Under the pieces are notes generated by a model that saw nothing but the letters and a program-made list of their open reading frames with translations, searched no databases and was not told the origin of the DNA. Made by a program: the position numbers and the translations under genes. Below, piece after piece: positions 1 to 7,471 of a DNA stretch of 24,308 nucleotides (positions within the stretch are counted from its first letter, which is position 1; each line of letters begins with the position of its first letter). Source of the DNA: Deltaproteobacteria bacterium (GTDB lineage: Bacteria; Desulfobacterota; Syntrophia; Syntrophales; UBA2192); the NCBI GenBank assembly GCA_026388445.1, contig JAPLJU010000083.1:1-24308 (forward strand), read 5' to 3'.

Positions 1-121
1 CTGGAGGTCGCGAGACAGTCAATACCCTGTTTTTCAGCATTCCGGATAACGGAAACAGCTGAATGGATTCAATTTTTGTACCATAGAACCTTTCACTTTA
101 GACCTGTCTACGAAATAACGA
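1..121. other. left-edge stretch, no confident gene
   Basis: This stretch lies downstream of the minus-strand UPF0104 gene. In plus frame 3 an open stretch from the window edge to a TGA at 60-62 could be the tail of a gene transcribed toward the UPF0104 gene, but about 19 codons are too few to judge. No convincing stem with a T-run is visible. Confidence 0.3.
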
Positions 122-1066
122 TCAGGTTTTGGTTTGCCCGATAGCACCCCGGTCTGTCGACAACTCGCGCGACAAGACATAACTGAACCCCGCTCCCAGG
201 GTAAATGCCACCAGGAGGCCCGTAAGCCTCAACAACAGCGAAACGATGACACCATATGCTGCGCCCATTCCGAGCAATTCTGAGGTTACGGCAACGATCG
301 CTTCCTGGATGCCGAAGTTTCCCGGTGTCAAATTGATCAGGATGGAAAAGGAGGCCAGCAAACCCACAAGCAATGATAAATCAAAAGGGACGGCCAGCCC
401 ATAAGACCGATAGGCCACCTGATACATCGCCCCGCCCAGAAGAATGTTCATGATGGTGCAGAGGGACAGCCGCAGGATCAGGGCAGGATCCCCTTTAATA
501 TAGGTCCATCCCCTTATCGCGTCGTTGATATGATGAACCAGTCGGTTATTCCACGTCAATTCTCGCGGCGGGGTCAGCACGAAGGCGGCCAGGATGAACG
601 ACGTGATCAGAAATACGCCGGTGAGTTCCCAAAAGAAGGCGAAATGCCTGTGAAAGGCGGTCAGGACAATGAGTCCCGTCACACTGATCATCATGAAACT
701 GATCAGGTAGTTGGCGGCCAGCGATGTGACAAACTGGGCATAGGGAAACCCGTGGCGATGTTTGAGATATGCGGCACGGGCGATGAGTCCGCCCGAAAAG
801 GGTGTGATCATATTCCCGAGGTTCGTCATGAATGAAAGACCGAGCCACTCTTTCATTTTCAGGTGCACGTTTAATTTCGTGGACAGGATGCGAAGGGCAA
901 TCCCGTTGACGACCAAGACGGCGATTTGAAGAGAAATCAGCAGGAGAATAAACCGCACGGAGATGCCCTGAAGGTTCGCGAGCGTGTCCCTTTCCCGATA
1001 GAGGAACACGGAAATGACCATCAGGATAAGCGTTATGCTGAAAACAGGCCAGGCGATTCGTTTCAT
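122..1066 (-). CDS. UPF0104 / LPG-synthase-TM-like integral membrane protein
   Basis: Polytopic inner-membrane protein of 314 aa, almost entirely hydrophobic segments (about 7-8 predicted helices). It carries two patches typical of the UPF0104/lysylphosphatidylglycerol-synthase transmembrane family: NMITPFSGG-x-x-AR near residue 88 and NLTPGNFGIQEA near residue 245. Relatives include the flippase half of MprF and proteins next to glycosyltransferases in glycolipid clusters. I chose the ATG at 1064-1066 (MKRIAWPV) over an upstream in-frame codon at 1141: the upstream version adds a basic, non-hydrophobic leader and overlaps the methyltransferase gene that ends at 1098, while 1066 has a purine-rich AAAGGGG stretch upstream. 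It is the last gene of a five-gene minus-strand operon. A role in moving or positioning a lipid-linked glycan is inferred from family and neighbours; the substrate cannot be told. Confidence 0.85.
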   Translation of the reverse strand: MKRIAWPVFSITLILMVISVFLYRERDTLANLQGISVRFILLLISLQIAVLVVNGIALRILSTKLNVHLKMKEWLGLSFMTNLGNMITPFSGGLIARAAYLKHRHGFPYAQFVTSLAANYLISFMMISVTGLIVLTAFHRHFAFFWELTGVFLITSFILAAFVLTPPRELTWNNRLVHHINDAIRGWTYIKGDPALILRLSLCTIMNILLGGAMYQVAYRSYGLAVPFDLSLLVGLLASFSILINLTPGNFGIQEAIVAVTSELLGMGAAYGVIVSLLLRLTGLLVAFTLGAGFSYVLSRELSTDRGAIGQTKT

Positions 1067-1097
1067 CCTGCAACCCCTTTTTTTCTTATCTTCACGG

Positions 1098-1793
1098 TTA
1101 AAAAAGCCGGCGCGTGACCGCGACGCCGAGGCGCGAGACAAAGGAGCCCCCTATGGACGGCATGTCCTTCATCTTCCCTTCGATAACCCGCCACAGGGGT
1201 ATGCAGGTTTCATAACGGATGACGTCTTTGATTTTCAATCCCTGACGTTCGACGATGCTCCGGTATTCCTCTTCGGTCCGAACACCGATATGACCGGTCG
1301 TCTGCCTGAATATGATGTTTCTGTGCTTCAGGCGTTCGATCCAGTGGCTCCGGGAGGGTGTAAAAAAGACGAATACGCCGCGCGCCTTGAGCAGGCGGGC
1401 CACTTCTGTAAGAGCGTCGGCAAGCTGTTCGTTTGAGAGGTGCTCCATCACGTCGATGGCGATGATCTTGTCGAAGCTATGATCGCGAAACAGGTTGAGC
1501 GAGCAGATGTCCGCGACGGCATATTGCATGTTGTCTTCCATGCCGAGTGAGCGGGCTTTCTCGATGGCCGCTTCAGAGAAATCCACCCCGACCATCTTTC
1601 GAACGCGGTCCGCGAGCCACCTCGCGTAATGACCGCTGCCGCATCCGAGCTCCAGGAAATCATCCGCCGGCCCCGGTCGGCAAAGCCCTTCGATCGTCTG
1701 CAGGCGTTGACGCTCTCGAAAAGCGTTATTGCCGATGAGGTTGAACCTGTTCAGCTTCTCGTAGTATGTGCTGTCATACGGTTGTTTCATCAT
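1098..1793 (-). CDS. class I SAM-dependent methyltransferase
   Basis: Predicted 231-aa cytosolic methyltransferase of the Methyltransf_11 / UbiE-like group. Motif I is FLELGCGSGHY (residues 46-56), followed by an acidic residue ending strand 2 (VGVDFSE, about 68-74) and the post-I region AIDVMEHL (112-119). The start ATG at 1793 overlaps the upstream glycosyltransferase stop as ATGA and is preceded by GGAGGGAAGAGG, so the two genes are translationally coupled; a longer in-frame extension would run inside the neighbour. In a cluster with two glycosyltransferases and a sugar epimerase, methylation of a sugar, lipid carrier or glycan end is a reasonable inference, but the acceptor cannot be read from the sequence. 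Confidence 0.88.
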   Translation of the reverse strand: MMKQPYDSTYYEKLNRFNLIGNNAFRERQRLQTIEGLCRPGPADDFLELGCGSGHYARWLADRVRKMVGVDFSEAAIEKARSLGMEDNMQYAVADICSLNLFRDHSFDKIIAIDVMEHLSNEQLADALTEVARLLKARGVFVFFTPSRSHWIERLKHRNIIFRQTTGHIGVRTEEEYRSIVERQGLKIKDVIRYETCIPLWRVIEGKMKDMPSIGGSFVSRLGVAVTRRLF

Positions 1794-2773
1794 CCGGACC
1801 TCTTCCCTCCGACCCATTCCGTCACCTGCCATTTCAGAATCCCGAGTCCGAAAGACAGAACGACGGCCGGCAGGCAGAAACCCACCACGAGGGAGTCGGA
1901 CCAAATCCGGCCCAGGTAAAGGATCGCCGTGACGAAGGCCAGCAAAAGGCCGCCCAGAAGCGTGACACTCGCTGCGGGGAAAATCGCAGACACGGCGATC
2001 ATGAGTCCAAGGAGACACAAAATCAAGCCGTAGAGATTTCGATACCTGCCCCCTTTTCTCAGGTAGTAATCCGCGAAAAGGGGACCGCGATGGAACAGGT
2101 GAGATAAAATCGCGCCGCATTCCCTGCGCTGCCTGTAAAATGCTCTTGCCGCCGTCGTGCGCAGGATGGGCTTTCGGTTCACGATCTCGCGCAGTATCCG
2201 CGTATCGTCGCTCATCGTTTTATCCGCCGAAGCCGGTTGGCATTGAAGCCACAGATCGCGGTCGCAGACGAAGCATCCGGTGCCCTTGGGGATGGTGTCA
2301 AAGTTTTCGGCACGGATGAAGACCTCCACAGGCGATCCGTCGAGGGGATAGTAGGGATGGTAAAGACGGCATCGGAGCAAATGAAAAAAGCGCGGGAACC
2401 CCCATCTCTCATTTCCCCCATCTTCGATCCCGGGCATCAGGGGTTGGTAGTTTTTGATATCGGCCTTCCGGAGGAGGCCGCCCTCCGGAACCACCCGCAC
2501 GTCATTGAACACGAGCATGTCATGGGTTGCTGCTTCCGCGCCGGCATTACGGGCGGCAATCCGCCCCTGGTTCGACGGGAGGTGGACGATCCGCACGGGG
2601 AACCGGGCGGCAATCTCCGGTGACCCGTCCGTTGAGCCGTCATTGACAACGATGATTTCATATTGATCGCGCGGATAGTCCTGGTTGAGGATGGCCGTGA
2701 GACAGGCCTCCAGGTGCTCCGCGCCGTTATAAACGGGAATGATGATCGAATAATGGGTCCGTCTCTCGGGCAT
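1790..2773 (-). CDS. membrane-anchored family 2 glycosyltransferase
   Basis: A 327-aa protein with an N-terminal GT-A domain: YSIIIPVYNG (8-17), VVNDGSTDGS (42-51) and the QGRIAARNAGAE helix (69-80). The position usually holding the DxD metal motif reads VFNDVRV (88-94), so the canonical motif is absent or shifted. Further on, GTGCFV (164-169) and MSDDTRI (187-193) resemble the later GT2 motifs, including an ED/DD-like catalytic segment. The last ~80 residues hold about three transmembrane helices (247-265, 268-287, 294-313), tethering the enzyme to the inner membrane. I chose the ATG at 2773, four bases after the epimerase stop, over a TTG at 2785 that overlaps it; neither has a strong ribosome binding site. 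Sugar donor and acceptor are unknown. Confidence 0.85.
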   Translation of the reverse strand: MPERRTHYSIIIPVYNGAEHLEACLTAILNQDYPRDQYEIIVVNDGSTDGSPEIAARFPVRIVHLPSNQGRIAARNAGAEAATHDMLVFNDVRVVPEGGLLRKADIKNYQPLMPGIEDGGNERWGFPRFFHLLRCRLYHPYYPLDGSPVEVFIRAENFDTIPKGTGCFVCDRDLWLQCQPASADKTMSDDTRILREIVNRKPILRTTAARAFYRQRRECGAILSHLFHRGPLFADYYLRKGGRYRNLYGLILCLLGLMIAVSAIFPAASVTLLGGLLLAFVTAILYLGRIWSDSLVVGFCLPAVVLSFGLGILKWQVTEWVGGKRSG

Positions 2774-2777
2774 GATC

Positions 2778-3872
2778 TCACGCAAAGGGCATCAGATGAT
2801 CCACGATGGTTCGCGAAGGATGGACATAATCCAGATTGTTTTTATCGCGCTTCAAGCGGGGAAACGTCTCGAAGAAGCGGTCAATCTTTCCCCGGTCGAA
2901 TTCCGCCAACACAGCATTCGCCCCGATCCCTTCCATCCGTTCCGTCTTCATCCGCATAATCAGGCAGGGGATATTGAGAAAGTAACTTTCCTCCTGGATG
3001 CTCCCGCCGTCTGTCACGATAAAATCTGCTCCCGACAACAGTTGGATAAAGGAAATGTAGGGCTGCAGAGGGAGGAGCTCGACGGACGTCAGCCGTTCGA
3101 TCTTGTTCTGAAGGCCGAAGCGCTGAAGCTGATTCTTCGTCGGCTCATGGAGGACGAAAAGGACCCTGCGATCGCGCGCAATGCGCTCCAGGAGTTCGAT
3201 AACGAAGGCCATGCGGCTCCTGGAAAAGATCGTTTCAAAGCGGTGAATCGTGGCCACCACATAGGGTCCCCGGGAGCTGTCTGCATCTTCTTTTTTTTGT
3301 TGAACGTACCTGAGGGTGTCGAGGATGGTATTACCCCCGGCATCAATAGACTTTTCCCCGAAGTTCATCTCCTGCAGATTCCGGTAGGCCCATTCGGAAG
3401 GGGCGAAGAGGAGGTCGCTGTATTGCATGGTGATCCGCCGGATGATCTCTTCCGGGAAGGGATCCAGGATGTGATAGCTCCGGAGCCCGGCCTCCACATG
3501 GGCGACCTTGAGTGCGCAGCGTTTGGCATAGAGGAGGGAAAAGAAGGTGGTGAGGGTGTCGCCGTGGATGAGGCAGATACCTTTTTCTTCCCTGAAGATC
3601 TTCTTCCAGATTTCATCGGTGCGCAGTCCCGCGGTCCAGAGATTTGTGATGGTCCACATCACCGCCTCTGTGAGCCGGCTGATGTTTGTCCGTTCTTTCC
3701 GCAGGAAGACATCGGGGGTGCGCAGTCCGAATTGTCCGGGTAAGTCTTTCGTGATACCCGCGTGCTGACCCGTGTCGATGAAGTTGAAGCAAATGCCACG
3801 GCGATCCAGTTCCTGCATGATGGGGGCCATCTTGATGAACTGGGCCTTCGTGCCGATAAAGATATGGATCAT
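2778..3872 (-). CDS. UDP-N-acetylglucosamine 2-epimerase-like protein (non-hydrolysing family)
   Basis: A 364-aa protein of the WecB/MnaA fold (GT-B-like), which interconverts UDP-GlcNAc and UDP-ManNAc. Visible family landmarks are GTKAQFIKMAP (7-17, versus GTRPEAIKMAP in classical members), HGDTLTT (103-109, catalytic Asp), HVEAGLRS (125-132, Glu), DPFPEEIIRR (137-146, Glu), ATIHRFE (207-213, His) and DGGSIQEES (288-296, UDP binding). Length matches the usual 360-380 aa. The altered N-terminal loop places it in a divergent branch, so the exact substrate is less certain. It starts with ATG 27 bases after the upstream glycosyltransferase stop and sits in the same operon, probably supplying an activated amino sugar to it. 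Confidence 0.85.
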   Translation of the reverse strand: MIHIFIGTKAQFIKMAPIMQELDRRGICFNFIDTGQHAGITKDLPGQFGLRTPDVFLRKERTNISRLTEAVMWTITNLWTAGLRTDEIWKKIFREEKGICLIHGDTLTTFFSLLYAKRCALKVAHVEAGLRSYHILDPFPEEIIRRITMQYSDLLFAPSEWAYRNLQEMNFGEKSIDAGGNTILDTLRYVQQKKEDADSSRGPYVVATIHRFETIFSRSRMAFVIELLERIARDRRVLFVLHEPTKNQLQRFGLQNKIERLTSVELLPLQPYISFIQLLSGADFIVTDGGSIQEESYFLNIPCLIMRMKTERMEGIGANAVLAEFDRGKIDRFFETFPRLKRDKNNLDYVHPSRTIVDHLMPFA

Positions 3873-3899
3873 AAGGAGAGTTTCCTGTTCAGGACCCGA

Positions 3900-4796
3900 T
3901 CAGCGCTCAGGGGACAGAGGGTTCCTCTCTTCGCTCCGGTCGAACCGCAGCTGGGCGACCTGCTCGGAGACGAGGCCGACCATGAAGACCACGACGGCCA
4001 TCGTCATCAGCATGGCCGAGGTGGGACCGTATCGCTCGCCATAGATGAAAATTTTTGCGAGACCACAGATGAATCCCGTGAGGAACATGGAGATGCTGAC
4101 AGGGATGAAAATCCTCAGCGGCGAAAAGAGAGTGGCGATCTTTACGATAATGAGAAAAAATCTCGCCCCGTCCCGAAGGAGCTTGATCTTGCTCCTTCCT
4201 TTTCGACGTGCTGTCCGGATGGGGACATAGGTGAGACTGTGACCGGCGCGGACGATGGCAAGCGTGATCGTCGTGGGGTAGGAAAAGGTGTTCGGAAGCA
4301 AATACACGAAGCGCCGCGCGATGTCGGCCTTGATCGCCCGGAAGCCGGATGTCAGGTCTTCAATTTTCAATTTGCAGATGTAGCTCGCGAAAAGGTTGTA
4401 GATCTTATTGGCCGCATCCCGGTGAAGACTCGTTTCCGAATCGCCGGAGCGTGCACCGACGGCCATGTCATAAGGCCCCAGCTTTTCGAGGAGCCGCGGG
4501 ATGTCTTCGGGGCTGTGCTGTCCGTCGGCGTCGAGGATCACGAGCTTATTGCCCCGGGCGTTTCGGATGCCCGTTTTGACGGCGGCACCGTTTCCGATAT
4601 TGTAGGGATGCGAGATGACGGAGGCCCCTGCCGCCCTGGCCGCCTCGGCGGTCCCGTCCGCAGACCCGTCGTCCACAACGATGATTTCATAAAGGAGGCC
4701 GAGGGTCTTCATGACCTCGTGGATCCTGGCTGCAACCGAGGCGATCCCCTCTTTTTCATTGTAGGCGGGTATGATGACGCTGATTTCAGGCTTCAT
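3900..4796 (-). CDS. DPM1/polyprenyl-phosphate sugar transferase-like family 2 glycosyltransferase
   Basis: First gene of the minus-strand glycan operon, 298 aa. The N-terminal GT2 domain is well conserved: ISVIIPAYNEKEGI (5-18), IVVDDGSADGT (39-49), GNGAAVKTGIRNARG (68-82), the DxD motif LDADGQH (88-94) and DLTSGFRA (147-154). This pattern is that of dolichyl/polyprenyl-phosphate mannose or glucose synthases, which move a sugar from a nucleotide donor to a lipid phosphate on the cytoplasmic face. Two C-terminal transmembrane helices (about 229-250 and 259-280) are followed by a basic/acidic tail. The ATG at 4794-4796 has AAGGGG about 12 bases upstream. The presence of the TM pair, epimerase, methyltransferase and UPF0104 protein together suggests synthesis of a lipid-linked glycan. 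Confidence 0.9.
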   Translation of the reverse strand: MKPEISVIIPAYNEKEGIASVAARIHEVMKTLGLLYEIIVVDDGSADGTAEAARAAGASVISHPYNIGNGAAVKTGIRNARGNKLVILDADGQHSPEDIPRLLEKLGPYDMAVGARSGDSETSLHRDAANKIYNLFASYICKLKIEDLTSGFRAIKADIARRFVYLLPNTFSYPTTITLAIVRAGHSLTYVPIRTARRKGRSKIKLLRDGARFFLIIVKIATLFSPLRIFIPVSISMFLTGFICGLAKIFIYGERYGPTSAMLMTMAVVVFMVGLVSEQVAQLRFDRSEERNPLSPER

Positions 4797-4891
4797 CGTT
4801 TTCAGATGCCCCTTCCGGCGGACCGGAGGTTCATTTTTTTGGGGGGAGGTCCCCCGGCCCCGGTGCCGGCTTAAACAGTGGCAAGATGCAC

Positions 4892-4921
4892 TAATATGGC
4901 GTATTTTCTTGTAATATTCAA
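4892..4921 (-). promoter_or_regulatory. candidate promoter of the glycan operon
   Basis: Reading the minus strand, TTGAAT (4921-4916) and ATATTA (4897-4892) are separated by 18 bp, an acceptable sigma-70 type -35/-10 pair about 95 bp ahead of the first glycosyltransferase. The same DNA can be read as a weak sigma-54-like site (GG at 4931-4930, ten bases, then GA rather than GC), so the sigma class is undecided. Two copies of ACTAATATG overlap or flank it. Confidence 0.35.
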
Positions 4922-4976
4922 CTAATATGCCAGAGCCGGGGGGTCATGTATAATGATGCCGGTTAAAAATCAGGCG

Positions 4977-5010
4977 AAAAAGCCCGCAGGAACAAGGGGT
5001 TCCGCATGGG
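4977..5010 (-). terminator. terminator-like hairpin on the minus strand
   Basis: On the minus strand GGAAC/GTTCC (5003-4999 with 4993-4989) is extended by GC/GC and CCC/GGG pairs with small bulges and ends in CTTTTT (4982-4977). It lies upstream of the glycan operon, so it could act as an attenuator for long transcripts or insulate the operon from upstream antisense transcription. The bulges make it a moderate candidate only. Confidence 0.35.
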
Positions 5011-5115
5011 TGGGGTGTACGGGGTAACGGGGATCCCCGGTGGCTAGGTTAAGAGGATCTGGTATTATATTTGCTCGCTTTTCTATTAAGAAAAGTTGTA
5101 GCTTTTTCGATATAT

Positions 5116-5121
5116 TATAAT
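5116..5121 (+). promoter_or_regulatory. candidate -10 element for the sigma-factor operon
   Basis: A perfect TATAAT lies in an AT-rich imperfect palindrome (5108-5128), about 130 bp before the sigma-factor start. The -35 region is poor (AAGTTG at 17 bp spacing). A second possibility is an ECF-type promoter with GAACTC at 5195-5200 and TCTTTT at 5218-5223, which would fit autoregulation but matches only loosely. Confidence 0.35.
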
Positions 5122-5250
5122 AATATCGGCGATGTGATGCATGCCCCCTGGTCGGAGCCTTGAATAAGGTTTATCATCTCTCCCTGTCCTGGTCGAACTC
5201 GAAGGCCTTATTCGCCATCTTTTGTGACTTTTTTATCCTTAGAGTTGTAT

Positions 5251-5814
5251 ATGAGTCAGGACAAGGATCAAGACATCATCGAGCGCGTTCTCGGAGGAAA
5301 ACGGGATGCTTACGGCACTCTGGTAGAGCGATACAAAGGGCCGATATTCAACCTGGCCTACCGGATGACGGGAAATCACCAGGACGCCGATGACCTGACC
5401 CAGGAAACTTTTATACGGGCATACGCCGCGCTCAGGAGTTTCAAAAAGGGGAGCAAGTTCTTCACGTGGCTGTACACGATATCGCTGAACCTGGTCAGAA
5501 ACCACCTGAAGAAAGGGATTCCCCTTCAGACCCTGGATAGCTACGGTCAGGTCCCGTCTCGGGAGGAGGTCGACAACCCCGAAGGATGCGCGATCCGTCA
5601 GGACGATGTGAGGGCATTGAACGCGTCGCTTTACCGGCTTCCAGAGGCTTTGAGAGAGGCCGTTGTTTTGAGGTTTTATCAGGGGCTTTCATTCGAGGAT
5701 ATTGCGGAGGCATCCGGGGGGTCCCTGAGCAGCGCCAAGATGAACGTCTACCGGGGGCTCGAGCAATTGCGGGTCCTCATGCGGGAAGAGCGGCCGGACC
5801 AAAAAACAGGATGA
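5251..5814 (+). CDS. ECF RNA polymerase sigma factor (RpoE-like, sigma-70 family)
   Basis: A 187-aa group 4 sigma factor with only regions 2 and 4. Region 2 spans about residues 20-90: YGTLVERYKGPIFNLAYRM, then the conserved DADDLTQETFIRAY (45-58) and the -10 recognition segment FFTWLYTISLNLVRNHLKK (70-88). Region 4 spans about 125-180: LPEALREAVVLRFYQGLSFEDIAEASG and the recognition helix SLSSAKMNVYRGLEQLR (158-174). I chose the ATG at 5251 (MSQDKDQD) because region 2 begins right after it; an upstream GTG at 5224 adds nine residues without family support. The next gene starts five bases after the stop and encodes an anti-sigma-like protein, the usual arrangement. Downstream pilin-like genes are its probable regulon, at least in part. 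Confidence 0.9.
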   Translation: MSQDKDQDIIERVLGGKRDAYGTLVERYKGPIFNLAYRMTGNHQDADDLTQETFIRAYAALRSFKKGSKFFTWLYTISLNLVRNHLKKGIPLQTLDSYGQVPSREEVDNPEGCAIRQDDVRALNASLYRLPEALREAVVLRFYQGLSFEDIAEASGGSLSSAKMNVYRGLEQLRVLMREERPDQKTG

Positions 5815-5818
5815 GGAC

Positions 5819-6523
5819 ATGACAGAAAAAGACATTGAAAAATTCATCGAGAAGTCCCTGCTCGGAGAGCTGACCCCGGAGGAGGATGAAAACCTTTCCC
5901 GGGTGTTGCTCGATAAGCCCGACCTCCTGAAGAAATGGCAGGATCTCAAATCCATTGCCTGCCTGGCCGCCGAAGTGAAGGCCGTCGAGCCTCCGGCCGA
6001 TCTGAAGGCGCGGGTCCTCTCCCGTCTTTCCGAAGCGCCGGGGAGCCGTCTGGATGCGGTGTGGGAATTCCTCTTCAGGCCGCGGACGGCGAGTATCGAT
6101 CTGGTAAAGGCCTTCTCCGGCAATGTCAGCCGCCCCGAATGTTCCTTCTACTACCTCATGGGCGGGCTCTATTACCTCATTATCAGCCTGATCCTGATGA
6201 TCGGGCTCAACAAACTCGACCCGCGCTGGGCCGCCGTGACCTGGATCAAGCTCCAGCCCTACATCTCCCTCTTCACGGCCCTCTGGCTCGGTGCCATGGG
6301 TGTGGCCCTTCTCAAAAACGGCCAGACGGCGATCAGGGTCGCATACCAGGGATCGCTTCTTCTCATCGGGTTTTTCATCGTCAATGGAATCGCGATCCAC
6401 GTGACCGCCGGGTTCCCCATCGCCCTTGTGTTCCTCTTCTCCCTCGTCGGCACGGGGATTGTCGGCGGACTTTTTCTCCTCAGAATCGTTTACAACTACA
6501 GGAAGTGCTATGCAACGACTTAG
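5819..6523 (+). CDS. anti-sigma-factor-like polytopic membrane protein
   Basis: A 234-aa protein with a soluble N-terminal ~100 residues and four predicted membrane helices (about 110-130, 146-164, 176-195, 199-222). The N-terminus, MTEKDIEKFIEKSLLGELTPEEDENLSRVLLD in outline (acidic helix, LTPEE turn, LKARVLSRL helix at 62-70), resembles anti-sigma domains that clasp ECF sigma factors, but the Zn-binding HxxxCxxC signature is absent. Position directly after the sigma gene, with a GAGG motif at 5813-5816, supports an anti-sigma role; this is inference from context plus a weak family resemblance. Its last 14 bases overlap the next gene, whose ribosome binding site lies inside it, so sigma control and pilin translation are physically linked. 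Most anti-sigmas have a single membrane helix, so four is unusual. Confidence 0.7.
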   Translation: MTEKDIEKFIEKSLLGELTPEEDENLSRVLLDKPDLLKKWQDLKSIACLAAEVKAVEPPADLKARVLSRLSEAPGSRLDAVWEFLFRPRTASIDLVKAFSGNVSRPECSFYYLMGGLYYLIISLILMIGLNKLDPRWAAVTWIKLQPYISLFTALWLGAMGVALLKNGQTAIRVAYQGSLLLIGFFIVNGIAIHVTAGFPIALVFLFSLVGTGIVGGLFLLRIVYNYRKCYATT

Positions 6524-7025
6524 GATCAAAAAAGAAAAATATGGAATCAGAAACTGTGGCGGCTTCACCTTGATCGAGCTCATCACGGTCCTTTTCATCG
6601 TCGGCGTCATCGCCGCCGTCGCGGCCTCAGCCACCTTTTTCAGGAAGGATACCATCGATCTGGGCCCCCAGGTGGAACTTTTCAAGGGACACCTCCGTTA
6701 CGCCCAGGCCATGGCCATGCAGAGCGATAAAAACTGGGGGATCTACATCATCGACGGAAGCACTTACTGCCTCTTCAAGGATCAAAGTACCGACAACCGG
6801 GTTCTGCTCCCGGGCGAAAACAGCTTGACCTATCCCCCTCCAGATTCAGGATTTTCGATAGGCCCAGTGTTAACGATTGTATCCTTCAGCAGCGGATGGG
6901 GCATCCCCTCTACGAGCGCATCGGGTTCGCCGGCCGCGACAGATGATATCACCCTGACGATGACGAAGGGCTCGGAGCCCCCTGCCAACATAAAGATCAC
7001 GAAAAACACGGGGTTCATACCATGA
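6510..7025 (+). CDS. type IV pilin-like / GspH-type pseudopilin
   Basis: A 171-aa prepilin. A basic leader (residues 1-18) ends in CGG, followed by the class III signal FTLIELITVLFIVGVIAAVAAS; prepilin peptidase would cut between G18 and F19, and the invariant Glu at mature position 5 is E23. The periplasmic part (about 43-171) begins with a VELFKGHLRYAQAMAMQSDKNWGI segment like that of GspH/FimT minor pseudopilins (NLVSALRLARSEAI-type helix) and is Ser/Thr-rich toward its end. The ATG at 6510 is preceded by AGGAAG at 6500-6505 and overlaps the anti-sigma gene by 14 bases; an upstream in-frame start lacks a prepilin leader. Its stop overlaps the next start as ATGA. Confidence 0.85.
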   Translation: MQRLRIKKEKYGIRNCGGFTLIELITVLFIVGVIAAVAASATFFRKDTIDLGPQVELFKGHLRYAQAMAMQSDKNWGIYIIDGSTYCLFKDQSTDNRVLLPGENSLTYPPPDSGFSIGPVLTIVSFSSGWGIPSTSASGSPAATDDITLTMTKGSEPPANIKITKNTGFIP

Positions 7026-7447
7026 AAACTTCCATCCCGAAGATGAAAAACCGGCGGGGCTTCACCCTCATCGAGGTCATCGTGACACTCATCGTGGCCT
7101 CCATCATGGGTGCCATACTCGTGCAGTTTCTCGGCACGAGCTTCCTCAAAAGCGCCGATCCGATCATACGGACAGACGATGTCGGCAGGCTCCAGTACGT
7201 CATGGACAATATGACCTCGAACTACAAATACCTGGCAGCCACAAGGCCGAATTTTCTCTCGGAGTTCAGGACCCGTGTCCAGACGCCTAATTACTATGGG
7301 AGCGGATATACGGTGCCGGCGGCACAATACGTCTATTTTGACGGGTCTAACAATGAAGTCGTTGACGGCGGCGCCGGAGCCTTCAGGGTACTCAAGGTGA
7401 CCATCGCGAGGAATAATCAGACCCTGACGGCCCTTTTCACCAGATAG
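7022..7447 (+). CDS. type IV pilin-like pseudopilin (GspI/PilV-like)
   Basis: A 141-aa prepilin-like protein. The leader MKTSIPKMKNRRG is followed by FTLIEVIVTLIVASIMGAILVQF; cleavage is expected after G13, with the mature Glu5 at E18. The small periplasmic domain (about 110 aa) contains LQYVMDNMTSNYKYLA and ends in a beta-strand like run (FRVLKVTIARNNQTLTALF). Size and position between a GspH-like and a GspJ/PulG-like protein fit a minor pseudopilin of the I class, but the head domain is too divergent for a firm class call. Translation is coupled to the previous gene through ATGA. Confidence 0.82.
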   Translation: MKTSIPKMKNRRGFTLIEVIVTLIVASIMGAILVQFLGTSFLKSADPIIRTDDVGRLQYVMDNMTSNYKYLAATRPNFLSEFRTRVQTPNYYGSGYTVPAAQYVYFDGSNNEVVDGGAGAFRVLKVTIARNNQTLTALFTR

Positions 7448-7471
7448 CAGGGAGAATTTTAGGAGTGATCC

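Larger units (their letters stand above)
4797..5250. other. 454-bp divergent intergenic region with several structured elements
   Basis: No gene is supported here. It contains, in order: a GC-rich stretch near the minus-strand operon; a 9-bp direct repeat (ACTAATATG at 4890-4898 and 4921-4929, centres 31 bp apart) overlapping a minus-strand promoter candidate; a minus-strand hairpin followed by a T-run (4977-5010); a perfect 12-bp palindrome at 5028-5039; A/T-rich interleaved inverted repeats at 5078-5108; an AT-rich imperfect palindrome at 5108-5128 containing TATAAT; and an 8-bp inverted repeat GAATAAGG/CCTTATTC (5162-5169, 5206-5213) just ahead of the sigma-factor gene. The region must carry the control signals of both divergent operons. 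Confidence 0.6.

Noticed and set aside
2772..4874. Long plus-strand open frames (about 323 and 370 codons) over the epimerase and first glycosyltransferase
   Set aside because: They are antisense to genes with conserved catalytic motifs and have no recognisable domains of their own.
4955..5060. Possible c-di-GMP (GEMM-type) or cobalamin riboswitch in the leader ahead of the sigma gene
   Set aside because: The GC-rich structure is suggestive, but the conserved GEMM or B12-box sequence blocks are not present in order; recorded only as an undefined structured region.
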